Below, in pieces: positions 1 through 7,360 of a stretch of 64,000 nucleotides of DNA. Under the pieces are notes generated by a model, which did not search any database, was not told the origin of the DNA, and saw only the letters and a program-made list of their open reading frames with translations. The stretch lies in the NCBI GenBank assembly GCA_021821885.1, contig JAKARO010000007.1, positions 1 through 64,000 on the forward strand, given 5' to 3'. Positions within the stretch are counted from its first letter, which is position 1. Every line of letters begins with the position of its first letter. Both the position numbers and the translations under genes were made by a program. Source of the stretch: Pseudomonadota bacterium (GTDB lineage: Bacteria; Pseudomonadota; Gammaproteobacteria; Acidithiobacillales; Acidithiobacillaceae).

Positions 1-373
1 AAATAGGAAGATACTCAGTGATTCGGCCGGCCGGGTGACTTCTGATTGTGTCTTTATAAAGCGCGTACGGCAATTCAAGCTGTTCGCGAACAGCCGCATT
101 GATGTCAGCAGAAACAGCGGCTCCGTGTCCGATTCCAAACTCTTTTTCAGACATGACAAGCCGGTACACACGAGGATGCTCGTCACGCTGCCAATCCCTT
201 GGATTGTCCACCATCTCCGGATCTTGAACGGCTCTCACGACTTCTCTGTACAAACCAAAGCTCAAAAGCCTGGAAAGAGCCGCGTTCAGCTCACCGTAGT
301 CGCCAAAGCCTGACGGCAGAATCCGGGCTTCAAGAGCCGACCTTGCCTGCCTTGCCTGCATTGCAGCAGCCAC
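1..373 (-). CDS. Hypothetical protein, partial, runs off the left edge
   Basis: An open frame on the minus strand is coding in style and continues past base 1, so the C-terminus is missing; about 124 codons are visible. Visible segments include GYGEL-like FGDYGELNAAL, REVVRAVQDPEM and EHPRVYRLVMSEKEF, a soluble and mixed-charge sequence with no signal peptide or membrane segment. I chose GTG at 373 because it lies 7 bases after the stop of the HTH gene upstream and has AGAGAG before it; ATG at 361 is an alternative. The two genes look co-transcribed and lie inside the element that ends at the tRNA-Arg fragment near 1014. I do not recognise the family. A replication, transfer or regulatory role is possible from the setting only. 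Confidence 0.55.
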   Translation of the reverse strand, partial: MAAAMQARQARSALEARILPSGFGDYGELNAALSRLLSFGLYREVVRAVQDPEMVDNPRDWQRDEHPRVYRLVMSEKEFGIGHGAAVSADINAAVREQLELPYALYKDTIRSHPAGRITEYLPI

Positions 374-379
374 GGCCGG

Positions 380-622
380 CTACTCTCTGCTTGCAGCCAT
401 CCTGGGGCGTCCGCGCTTTCGTCGTTCTTTCTGAGAAACGGGCGGGTTCATGATCTGTTCGACGATTCCGGGCGAGAACCGGGGGCCGACAAGTGTGCGA
501 ATCGGACGCGGCAAACGTCCGGCAGACACCAAATTTTGCAAAGTTTTTGGGGAGCAGCAAAAGAGTTTCGCGAGCTCAGAATACGAGAACAACAACACGT
601 CAGCGTTTTTTTCTGAAGTCAT
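380..622 (-). CDS. Small helix-turn-helix DNA-binding protein
   Basis: An 80-residue protein. Residues 13-45 (SYSELAKLFCCSPKTLQNLV) read as a winged or MerR/excisionase-type helix-turn-helix with a recognition helix after CSPKTL. The C-terminal 20 residues are very basic (KERRKRGRPRM), including an AT-hook-like RGRP motif. Such small HTH proteins typically regulate replication, excision or transfer of plasmids and integrative elements. The gene is the last leftward gene before the att-like tRNA fragment and is followed at once by another leftward gene. A role as an excisionase or control protein of the integrated element is inferred from position. An alternative is a plain transcriptional repressor of the neighbouring operon. 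Confidence 0.6.
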   Translation of the reverse strand: MTSEKNADVLLFSYSELAKLFCCSPKTLQNLVSAGRLPRPIRTLVGPRFSPGIVEQIMNPPVSQKERRKRGRPRMAASRE

Positions 623-966
623 GATTTTTTCCGATTTCCCGTCCCGCCACTATTTCCGCCGCACGCATTTTGTGCGGGCGAGGTGACACCAGGCGGGAGC
701 CAGGCCGGAACACAAGCGAAGCTTGTGCGTCACCTCTAGAAACAATACTAGCACGTGGCTCCGGCGCGGTCAAATTAGGCTACACACGATAGCGTTCGAA
801 CTTGAGCCCAGATTTTCGGCTCTGGCGCGACAATTCCGCGACACTCAGAGCGGGAAAGACCGGGAAACGGAAGGAATCATAAGGAAACGCTTGACGGCAA
901 GTATCTGATTTTGCGAGAATAAAAAAACGCCGGAAACGGCGCGGAACCCCAAAAATGCCCGTTTTT
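623..966. other. Non-coding end of an integrated element, rich in inverted repeats
   Basis: No convincing gene lies here. The stretch holds three inverted repeats: CCGCAC/GTGCGG at 659-664 and 672-677, an outer pair GAGGTGAC/GTCACCTC at 680-687 and 729-736, and an inner pair CACAAGC/GCTTGTG at 711-717 and 721-727. A fourth, CCAAAAA/TTTTTGG at 949-955 and 962-968, touches the tRNA fragment. Nested repeats next to an attachment site are what one expects of recombination, transfer-origin or replication sites of mobile elements. Nothing in the sequence says which. A TTGACG box at about 888 could be part of a rightward promoter, but no gene follows it. Confidence 0.45.
921..941 (-). terminator. 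Leftward intrinsic terminator
   Basis: Read on the minus strand, the sequence is CGCCG-TTTC-CGGCG followed by seven T. This is a textbook intrinsic terminator (stem 928-941, T run 927-921). It would stop transcripts entering the element from the right, from across the tRNA fragment. Confidence 0.7.
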
Positions 967-1014
967 GGCCTTCTAAGCCGTAGGTTGGGGGTTCGATTCC
1001 CTCTGGGCGCGCCA
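967..1014 (+). tRNA. 3' half of a tRNA-Arg(UCU) gene, an attachment-site scar
   Basis: The anticodon loop CTTCTAA (970-976, anticodon TCT at 972-974), the 3' anticodon stem GCCGT, the T arm with TTCGATT (992-998), the acceptor strand TGGGCGC, discriminator G and an encoded CCA (1012-1014) are all present. The 5' half (acceptor, D arm, 5' anticodon stem) is absent, and the bases just upstream form an unrelated hairpin. The fragment therefore cannot make a tRNA. Integrases commonly use the 3' half of a tRNA gene as the crossover core, rebuilding the tRNA at one end of the element and leaving this duplicate at the other. By polarity the element should lie to the left, with the intact tRNA gene at its far end outside this window. 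Confidence 0.8.
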
Positions 1015-1197
1015 AAAAATCAACATATTAGACGAGTCCCCAGGCCATCATAAACCCATTGTGGGGCACTCTTGGGACACCAGGCCACAAACCGTAGGCA
1101 CTCTTCAGCACCATGACCGCCGCCGGCAAGCTGGCCTTTGGCATCTTCGCGGCACTGCCCGAGTTCGAGCGCGAATTATGGCTGCGCGACCTGCTAG

Positions 1198-2041
1198 GGA
1201 AACTCTGGGCTGGCAGAAAATAGTCCCCAGCTTCGAGCGAAAAACAGGCCTGGCATCCATCTGACGACAAAAATCCCGGGTTTTTGCCCTCGGAGGCACA
1301 AAAAAGCGGCTTTTTGCCCTTTTTCTAACCGGATTCCCGACCGTTGGACGGACTCTGTCTGTAGACAGCATAACTTTCGTCGCAACAGATAGAAGTTGAC
1401 CAGGGCAAACAGCGCGGTCAGCTGGGCACCGTTCCTGGCCAGTCCCCGGTAACGGGTCTTGCGGTAGCCAAACGGACACTTCAGCACCCGGAAGGCATGT
1501 TCCCCGTGCGCCCGTAAGCGCACCACACTGCGGTTGAAGCGCCTGAGCGCCTGCAGTCCCGTTTTCTGGCCCGGATAGCGCCGCCGGGCGACGGCATCCT
1601 GAATCCCCCGATCTTCCGGCATTTCATGGACTGGGGGCAATCGTAGCCGCGGTCCGCCAGCACCGTCTTTTCGTCTCCGGTGACCAGGGCTTCCAGCACC
1701 GGATGGTCCGGGACGCTGGCCGCCGTGACTTCCACCGCCCCGATAATGCCTTGCGGATCCGTCGCCACACACGCCTTCATCCCAAAGTACCACTGGTTGC
1801 CTTTCTTCGTCTGGTGCATCTCCGGATCCCGGTTCCGATCCTGATTCCTGGTGGAACCCGGCGCGTAAATCACGGGTGGCGTCGACCATTTTGCCTTCCG
1901 CAAACACCACCCCCTCTCTCCCAGAACCGGTTGCACCTCCGCAAAAATGGCCGGGGCGAGTTGCTGCCTTTCCAGCAGGCGCCGGAATTTGGGGATGGCC
2001 GTCTCATCCGGGACAAAGCTTCGCCCCAGACCAGAGGTTCC
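1198..2041 (-). mobile_element. Decayed IS5-family element
   Basis: The ends GGAAACTCTGG (1198-1208) and, reversed, GGAACCTCTGG (2031-2041) form inverted repeats with one mismatch, and both ends are flanked by CTAG, the type of 4-bp target used by the IS5 subgroup. Inside on the minus strand are scattered, out-of-frame pieces of an IS5-type transposase: FVPDETAIPKFRRLLE (about 2015-1975), MHQTKKGNQWYFGMKA (about 1820-1770), VLADRGYD (about 1650) and HAFRVLKCPFGYRKTRYRG (about 1500-1440). The usual N-terminal 100 or so residues are missing, and the total length (844 bp) is shorter than a full IS5 (about 1.2 kb). It is an internally deleted, frameshifted relic. Confidence 0.7.
1330..2030 (-). 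pseudogene. IS5-family transposase, frameshifted and N-terminally deleted
   Basis: DDE transposase pieces occur in at least two frames. The block carrying MHQTKKGNQWYFGM and the DRGYD motif lies between about 1936 and 1600, while the C-terminal block with the conserved RARVEHPFRVLKRQFG-like region continues in another frame from about 1540 down. Before them, VPDETAIPKF (matching IS5 LPDRTTIMNF) is in a third phase relative to the start. No single reading gives a complete DDE set, so the element cannot make its own transposase. The gene points leftward, opposite to the recombinase remnant it interrupts. Confidence 0.7.
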
Positions 2042-2153
2042 CTAGCCAAAAGCCAGAACCAATTACGGCACGAAGAGAAGAAGGACCGCCCTTGGTGGCG
2101 ATTCTGGAGTGATTCTTGTGTATAAACCAAAGCCCGCCTAGGATAATGCCATT

Positions 2154-2492
2154 ATGCCCACCATCGATCGCATAGACGCAACGCGGGTAGTGATCTGCCT
2201 CAACGATCATCGTCCCGCTCATGTGCATGTGATACAAGGGGATTGTAGGGCAGTATTGATATTGCATTGCCCGGACGGGCCACCGGAGCTATGGGAGAAT
2301 ATCGGCTTTTCCAGAACGGAGATGCGTCATATTTTGGAAGAAAGCATATCCCGATTGGCGTTATTCTGTGGAGAGTGGGAGAGGCACCATGGACCAGATA
2401 GACAAAATTCTTGGGCGCGACTGGAAAGCGGCAGATCAGCGTGGACAGGAGACGCTTGCCGCTGGCCCACTGGCGGAGTCCGCCTACTATGA
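2154..2492 (+). CDS. DUF4160 domain protein
   Basis: The start MPTIDRIDATRVVICLNDHR with HVHV at residues 23-26 matches the DUF4160 pattern (MPTI....v.i..yf.dH.ppHfHV). The family core is 80-90 residues; here it ends near residue 83 and a further 30 residues read through into the next gene, which overlaps by about 100 bases. DUF4160 genes often sit directly before DUF2442 genes, as here, and the pair is widely suspected to be a toxin-antitoxin-like module, though the activity is not settled. The histidines near residue 19-25 are the family's only obvious functional candidates. Lies among mobile-element debris, which suits a stabilising module. Confidence 0.65.
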   Translation: MPTIDRIDATRVVICLNDHRPAHVHVIQGDCRAVLILHCPDGPPELWENIGFSRTEMRHILEESISRLALFCGEWERHHGPDRQNSWARLESGRSAWTGDACRWPTGGVRLL

Positions 2493-2823
2493 CCAACCCA
2501 CGGGAAAAATCGTGATCGAGCTGAACAACGGCGTTGGCCTGCATATCCCACCGGCATTGATTCAGGGCATGGAGAATGCCACCCCCGCAGATATGGCAGA
2601 GATCGTCATTGAAGGGCATGGCATTGGGTTACACTTCCCGCGACTGGATGCCGATCTGTACGTTCCTGCACTGGCGCGGGGGGTTCTCGGCACATCGGCC
2701 TGGATGCGCAGCCTTGGACGGAAAGGGGGTATATCGAAAAGCCCCGCCAAGGCAGAGGCAGCCAGAAGAAACGGACGGCTTGGCGGGCGTCCACCATCAA
2801 CAGAAAAGAAGGCTGAATCGTAA
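2389..2823 (+). CDS. DUF2442 domain protein
   Basis: A 144-residue protein with the DUF2442 fold signature: IVIELNNGVGLHIP at about residues 42-55, then GMENATPADMAEI and IGLHFPRLDADLYVPAL, and a basic C-terminal tail rich in Gly-Arg (RRNGRLGGRPP). I chose ATG 2389 because GGGAGAGG lies 5 bases upstream; a GTG at 2368 is also open. The basic tail suggests nucleic-acid or partner binding. It overlaps the DUF4160 gene and is presumably translated with it. In a toxin-antitoxin reading this would be the antitoxin or DNA-binding partner; that assignment is inference. Confidence 0.65.
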   Translation: MDQIDKILGRDWKAADQRGQETLAAGPLAESAYYDQPTGKIVIELNNGVGLHIPPALIQGMENATPADMAEIVIEGHGIGLHFPRLDADLYVPALARGVLGTSAWMRSLGRKGGISKSPAKAEAARRNGRLGGRPPSTEKKAES

Positions 2824-3187
2824 TACCCCGAAATAGCCTCTCAGTGATGCCAGAAGAACCAAGCAGAATCAGTAGATTGAGACTTCACCGCCCGCCGCCC
2901 ACGGGACGGAACGATGCAAAAGGTCTCCTGCACGTCCTCACAAATCCAACCAGCTCGATGATCTCTAATCATTCCACCTGACCTGCGCAAAAAGCCGCGC
3001 AGGTCAGTGAACTCAACCATCAAATTAAAGAGTAAAATCAATGTTAATACAGTTCGGAACTCCAGAGCAGCTAAGTTCGTTAGGTCAAGGAGTCTCTGAT
3101 TTGGCCCCCTGATATAATAGGCGAAAGAGCAGGCCCTTTCCAGGCGGCGCAAGTTGACCAAACGGGAACGCTTCCTGAACGGGATGG
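2824..3187. other. Gap with no recognisable gene
   Basis: This stretch is lower in GC than the core genome and has no frame that I recognise. A minus-strand frame (2841-3296) is open but shows no family motif, no convincing start and overlaps the peptidase fragment. It probably represents transferred or decayed sequence between mobile remnants. Confidence 0.4.
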
Positions 3188-3662
3188 ATGCTGTCGCAGG
3201 CGCGCGACGCCTGGAAAGGCACGTTGATGGCCGTCTTCCAGCCTGGGGAAGAAACAGCACAAGGCGCTCAGGCCATGATCGATGACGGCCTGTCAAAGCG
3301 ATTCCCGACCCCCGAGGTTGTGCTCGGGCAGCACGTCATGGTCGGTCCCTCCGGCAGCGTCGCGGGAAGCTCTGGCCCGATCACATCGGCGGCGGATAGC
3401 TTGCAAATCCGCCTGTTCGACCGTGGTGCGCACGGATCAATGCCGCAGGCAAGCATCGATCCCATTGTCATGGCAGCAGCGGTCGTCCTGCGGCTTCAGA
3501 CAATAGTGTCGCGTGAGGTCGCTGCAACCGACGCGGCGGTTGTCACCGTCGGCGTATTGCAGGCCGGAACAAAGGAAAACATCATCCCCGACGAGGCTAT
3601 TATCAAGCTCAATGTTCGGACATTCGATGCGAACGTGCGGAAGCATGTGCTTGCGGCGATCG
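3188..3662 (+). pseudogene. M20 amidohydrolase (hippurate-hydrolase-like) internal fragment
   Basis: The frame reads ARDAWKGTLMAVFQPGEE, then GQHVMVGPSGSVAGSSGPIT, GAHGSMPQ and GTKENIIPDEA, which are the central blocks of M20D aminoacylase/hippurate hydrolases (metal-binding Glu in QPGEE, dimerisation-domain HGSMPQ). The N-terminal zinc ligands (HxCGHD) and the whole C-terminal third are missing. At about 3663 the frame runs into the C-terminal coding part of a TnpB gene, so an IS605-group element or its deletion product replaced the rest. Not functional. Confidence 0.75.
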
Positions 3663-4001
3663 CAAAGGGGGACTGTCGGGCAGCCCGGACGCAAGGTCCG
3701 GAAAAAGGCGGGCCTCAACAGGGCCATTCTGGACCAGGGCTGGGGCACGCTGCTGCGCCTGCTGGAGTACAGGCTCCGGTGGCACGGCGGGATGCTGTTG
3801 CGGGTTCCGCCCGAATACACCTCGCAAACCTGTCCGGCCTGCGGCGTGGTGGATGCGGAAAATCGCAGGACCCAGGCCGTGTTCGCCTGTCAGCATTATG
3901 GGCACATGGACCATGCCGACGTGAACGCGGCAAAGAACATCCTCGCAAGAGGATTGCAGTCAACGGCGGGGCACGCCGGGGTAGCCTGTTTCGCGGCGTA
4001 A
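3663..4001 (+). pseudogene. tnpB: TnpB (IS200/IS605-group OrfB) C-terminal remnant
   Basis: The frame reads KAGLNRAILDQGWGTLLRLLE, VPPEYTSQTCPACG and HADVNAAKNILARG, the C-terminal zinc-ribbon and RuvC-III block of TnpB nucleases. The first two RuvC acidic residues lie in the missing N-terminal 250 or so residues, so it is inactive as a nuclease. The second zinc knuckle is damaged: the family has CxxCG, this copy has CQHYG, while the RuvC-III Asp (HADVNAAKN) is kept. The 5' boundary is fused to the peptidase fragment. The 3' end leads straight into the element's right end. Confidence 0.8.
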
Positions 4002-4108
4002 GCCGTGAAGTTGGCCGGAACCAAAGGGAACCGGCCAATCAAAGTGGCTGAAGTCAGGCCGCTGCTGGCAGGAAGGAATCCTCGTCCTTCAGGGCAAGGA
4101 GGATGTCA
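4002..4108 (+). mobile_element. Right end of an IS200/IS605-group element, possible omega-RNA scaffold
   Basis: Downstream of the tnpB stop come a hairpin GGCCGG/CCGGCC (about 4014-4036) and the typical right-end block with CCTCGTCCTTCAGGGCAAGG folding on itself and ending GGATGTCAA at about 4101-4109. In this group the 3' end of tnpB plus the right end is transcribed as the guide (omega) RNA scaffold. The bases that follow belong to the cupin gene. Confidence 0.6.
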
Positions 4109-4538
4109 AAGGATTGCTGAGATAGACCTCATCCGATACTGGCTCCATCCAGTCGACGGCTTTTCCATCCAGATATTCATTGATCGCCACATGCTGCATG
4201 GCAGTGGTGTCGGTCGCACCGTGCCAGTGTCGCCGACCGCAGTTGCACCAGATCAGATCGCCGGGACGAATCTCGGTTTTTGGGCCATTCTCGCACTGGG
4301 TCCAGCCCACACCCTGCGTCACTAGCAGGATCTGGCCCAACGGATGTGTATGCCAGTTGGTACGGGCACCCGGCTCGAAGTTTACGACTGCGACACCCAC
4401 GCGTGCGGGAGCCGGTGCGCTAAACCTCTTGTCGATGCGGACATCCCCTGTAAACCAGTCGCCAGATCCCTTGACCGGTTCGGCCGAGCCGGCACGATAG
4501 ACCTGCATATACCCAGCTGCTTTGTCTGTCCCATCCAT
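4089..4538 (-). CDS. Small cupin-domain protein ((R)-mandelonitrile-lyase-like)
   Basis: A 149-residue single-domain cupin. Cupin motif 1 is visible as PGARTNWHTHPLGQILLVT (two His and later Gln/Glu-type metal ligands) and motif 2 as RPGDLIWCNCGRRHWHGAT. The pattern WFTGDVRID near the start and LDGKAVDWMEPVSDE near the end match small cupins annotated as mandelonitrile-lyase-like or carboxymuconolactone-associated; the true substrate is unknown. ATG 4538 has AGGAGGAA 7 bases upstream. The last residues (about LTSSLP) are encoded by the IS605-group right end, so the native C-terminus has been replaced but the whole cupin fold remains. Probably metal-binding and cytoplasmic. Confidence 0.75.
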   Translation of the reverse strand: MDGTDKAAGYMQVYRAGSAEPVKGSGDWFTGDVRIDKRFSAPAPARVGVAVVNFEPGARTNWHTHPLGQILLVTQGVGWTQCENGPKTEIRPGDLIWCNCGRRHWHGATDTTAMQHVAINEYLDGKAVDWMEPVSDEVYLSNPLTSSLP

Positions 4539-4626
4539 GCTGATTTCCTCCTGCCTGTCCTGCCTGCCAAAACAGGCATTCTCACAATATCGGCATGTCG
4601 ATGCCAGACTGGTACTTCACATCGCC

Positions 4627-5095
4627 TATGCCCCGGCAGGACAGACTCCGGTGACCTGTACAGTTGGTGGCACCCGCCAGAAACTGTCAATGATCGCGAG
4701 CGTCACCAATCAGGGAAAAGCGCGCTGGATGATCATTGACGGGGCGTTCAGCGCGGACAGGCGGATTGAATTCATGGGCGCCCTGATCAGGGATGCTGGC
4801 AAAAAGGTATTCCTGATCCTGGACAGCTTGCGAGTCCATCACGGCAGGCCGGTGAAGAAATGGGCTGAAGAGCATAAAGAACAAATCGGGCTGTTCTACC
4901 TGCCGTTACAGTCCCGGACTGAACCCGGAGGAGCGTCTGAATGCTGACCTCAGGCATGCCATCAGCACCAGGGTTGGAGCCCGAACCAGGGCGAAGCTGC
5001 ACAATGCTGCCACTGCCCATATGACGGAACTGGAGCCATCACCTGAAAGAATCAAATCGTTCTTCCAGGACCCAAAGGTTCGTTATGCGGCATGA
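4627..5095 (+). pseudogene. IS630-family transposase C-terminal remnant
   Basis: The frame reads GARWMIIDGAFSADRRIEFM-like segments, AGKKVFLILDSLRVHHGRPV and LFYLPL, the DDE_3 core of IS630 transposases with the second Asp in LILDSLRVHH. At about 4920 the frame breaks: the expected SPELNPDE continues in another phase as LNPEERLNADLRHAI and ends SFFQDPKVRYAA at a TGA (5093-5095). The N-terminal half is missing. Dead remnant, oriented toward the core genes on the right. Confidence 0.8.
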
Positions 5096-5122
5096 AGACT
5101 TATTCGGGCCGGATCAATAGTA

Positions 5123-7360
5123 TCAGGACGCTCCAGACGTACTCCGTCCAAAAAGATGGACATCCTGCTGCTGGTGGGCCAGACGGAGGCCTTTGCGGAA
5201 AAGGGCCTCTACAGCCATCGAACGCAGTTCGGTCTGCACCGTGTAACTGGCGTTGCAGTCTGGAATATAGACCCGCAGGTAGAAAACCAGGGCATTCTCC
5301 GTAACATCCAGAAGCAGTGCCGTGGGGGGGAGTCCGCGGGGATCGTCCTGGAGGACCCCCGGGTGCTGCTGTCCCGCTGCCTCCAGAACATTCCGGACCG
5401 TATCGATATCGGCTGAATGTGCCAGCCGGAAGGGGATCATGAGCCGCAGTATACTGCTGGAATACATCCAGTTGGTAACCTGTCCCGAAATGAGCTCGGA
5501 ATTGGGGACAAAAACCTCGGTCCGGTCAAACGTCTGGATGAGGGTATAGCGGATGCCCAGTCTCTGGACATAGCCTTCCGCGGTTCCGACCTGGATCCAG
5601 TCTCCAACCCGGATTGGGCGTTCCAGCAGCAGGATGATCCCGGACACAAAATTGTTGACGATATTCTGGAGACCGAACCCGATCCCCACCGAAAGCGCAC
5701 CGGCGACAATGGCGAGATTCTGGAGTGCCACGCCTGCGGTTGAAAGTGCCACGATAAAAGCAATGGCAAAACCGAGATAACGGAGAATCGCAAGCAGCGA
5801 ATGGCGTGATCCGGTATCCATGTGTGCCAGAAAAAAGGAGTCACCTGAAAGTTTTTTCTGGACCCAGTTGTTCAGGTTGACCAGCAGGGCCATGAGAGCC
5901 AGGGCGAAGATCCACCGCACCGGCTGGATACTGAACCCTCCGATAGTGTAGCCGCGGGCCATATCCTTCCAGAGCAGGTGGAAAAAACTTTGCGGGACAC
6001 CCCAGACCACCAGCAGAATGAGAAGCGCCGCCAGCCAGACCAGGACATGGGCGAGAATCCGGATCCAGTGCAGCCAGGGCGCCACTTCCATGCCGGCCAG
6101 TCCAAATCCCTGGAGGACGCTGTCCAGCAGTACCGGCTTGCGGGCAGTATCGCCGTGACCCGAAGACTGGATCATCCAGGTAGAAAACAGGGCTGCCAGA
6201 AGGGCCAGCAGCGTAACGGTTCCCCCGGTGAACAGATAGTCTGCAAGATTGCCAAAGCCGGCCAGGTCAAGACAGGGAACCGCAACCGCCCAGACCGCGA
6301 CCGGCAGTTCCAGGATCCGGCGCCTGGGCAGGGATCCTGCGCCCGCCATCCGCCACACCAGCCATGGCACTACCGGGACCAGGGCCAGATGGATAAACAG
6401 TGACAGCGCAGTTCCCTGGAGCAGCACTACCGTTCCCCGGGGATCCAGCCACTGGTAAAGCTGCAGGGAAAGCACTGCGGACGCCAGCAGGCGGAACGGA
6501 TTCCGGGAGGCGCGGATCCTTTGCAGCTGTTCCCGTTCCGGTCCGCCGGGATTTTCCATCCGCTGCAGGAGCTTCCCGAAGCCCAGGGCAAGCACGGCAT
6601 TCACCATCCAGATGGCCAGAAGCAGGGTTACCAGCGGAGACCAGGCGCCACCCGCCCAGACCACCAGTGTGGTGACCAGAAAGGCAGACAGGTGGGACAG
6701 GGTCCGGCTGGCCGGCTGTTTCGCCGGGCGGAGAAACCGGACTCCGGCAAAGGTGGCGGCTCCCAGGGCAAGGGCCAGCAGAAAGATCGGGTTCTGGGGC
6801 AGGGGAGCGCCCTGGACGGTCAGCCAGAGCCGGTTTTCCTGGCCCCAGAATGCCTGGGGCAGATCCGCAAGATTCTGCAGCTGCCGGAGTATGCCGGCAT
6901 TTTTCTGGAACAGCTGCCGCGTATCCAGTGCAGCTTCCTGGCGCTGGAGAGCTGACAGGAGACGGGTGCCAGATGCCAGGAGTACCCGGCACGTGGCCGA
7001 ACGTGCATCGGCTGCCTTCTTCTGGGAAGCCAGCGAATTGCGGAGTGCCGTCAGGCTTCCCGGTTCTCCCGGTACCGGCTGGCCAAGCATGTGCAGCGAG
7101 CGGTTGAGACTCCCAAGAACACCTGCCTCTTCATGAACGCAGGCCGTGGACTGCCGGACGACATGCCGTGCCGAAATGGACCACTGTTTCAGCTGGAGGG
7201 ACGAAGGAGACGGACCCATCAGGTGCTGGTGGATGCTCCTCAGGAGGGTGGCGTTTTCCTTGAAGGAAGTGCTATCTACGCTGGCGGCGTGGACGCTGCA
7301 GGGAAGACCGAGAAACACCAGAAGCAGGACGGTCGGGACGCGGTTCCATAGGATGGCCAT
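5123..7360 (-). CDS. Large MscS-family mechanosensitive channel
   Basis: A 745-residue inner-membrane protein that would open under membrane tension to release solutes. ATG 7360 is chosen because AGGAG lies just upstream and the product starts with a clear signal peptide (ILWNRVPTVLLLVFLGLPCS, cleavage near VHA). Residues to about 190 are a periplasmic helical region, followed by roughly ten hydrophobic segments. The conserved pore and beta domain is near residues 540-640 with GALSVGIGFGLQNIVNNF and ERPIRVGDWIQVG. Size and layout resemble MscK/YbiO/MscM-type channels rather than the short MscS. The gene is alone, directly next to the IS630 remnant. The gating stimulus and any ion dependence cannot be read from sequence. 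Confidence 0.9.
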   Translation of the reverse strand: MAILWNRVPTVLLLVFLGLPCSVHAASVDSTSFKENATLLRSIHQHLMGPSPSSLQLKQWSISARHVVRQSTACVHEEAGVLGSLNRSLHMLGQPVPGEPGSLTALRNSLASQKKAADARSATCRVLLASGTRLLSALQRQEAALDTRQLFQKNAGILRQLQNLADLPQAFWGQENRLWLTVQGAPLPQNPIFLLALALGAATFAGVRFLRPAKQPASRTLSHLSAFLVTTLVVWAGGAWSPLVTLLLAIWMVNAVLALGFGKLLQRMENPGGPEREQLQRIRASRNPFRLLASAVLSLQLYQWLDPRGTVVLLQGTALSLFIHLALVPVVPWLVWRMAGAGSLPRRRILELPVAVWAVAVPCLDLAGFGNLADYLFTGGTVTLLALLAALFSTWMIQSSGHGDTARKPVLLDSVLQGFGLAGMEVAPWLHWIRILAHVLVWLAALLILLVVWGVPQSFFHLLWKDMARGYTIGGFSIQPVRWIFALALMALLVNLNNWVQKKLSGDSFFLAHMDTGSRHSLLAILRYLGFAIAFIVALSTAGVALQNLAIVAGALSVGIGFGLQNIVNNFVSGIILLLERPIRVGDWIQVGTAEGYVQRLGIRYTLIQTFDRTEVFVPNSELISGQVTNWMYSSSILRLMIPFRLAHSADIDTVRNVLEAAGQQHPGVLQDDPRGLPPTALLLDVTENALVFYLRVYIPDCNASYTVQTELRSMAVEALFRKGLRLAHQQQDVHLFGRSTSGAS

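Larger units (their letters stand above)
1113..2125 (+). pseudogene. Serine-recombinase-like remnant split by an IS5-type element
   Basis: From ATG 1113 the frame reads MTAAGKLAFGIFAALPEFER, which matches the well-known GxLxFxIFAALAEFER segment of Tn3-type resolvases and invertases (around residue 90-110 of the family). An in-frame stop lies just upstream, so the catalytic N-terminus is gone. The frame is cut at 1194-1197 by the IS element. Joining at the CTAG repeat (1194-1197 to 2042-2045) keeps the frame and continues to a stop at 2125 with a basic, Trp-rich tail (RPWWRFW). The tail is not the usual resolvase C-terminus, so the pre-insertion gene was itself a chimera or a diverged relative. 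Non-functional as a recombinase. Confidence 0.5.

Noticed and set aside
967-1014. A functional tRNA-Arg gene
   Set aside because: The acceptor 5' strand, D arm and 5' anticodon stem are absent, so it is a fragment.
2841-3296. A 151-codon minus-strand frame
   Set aside because: No family motif, overlaps the M20 fragment and lacks a ribosome site; kept only as a note in the gap entry.
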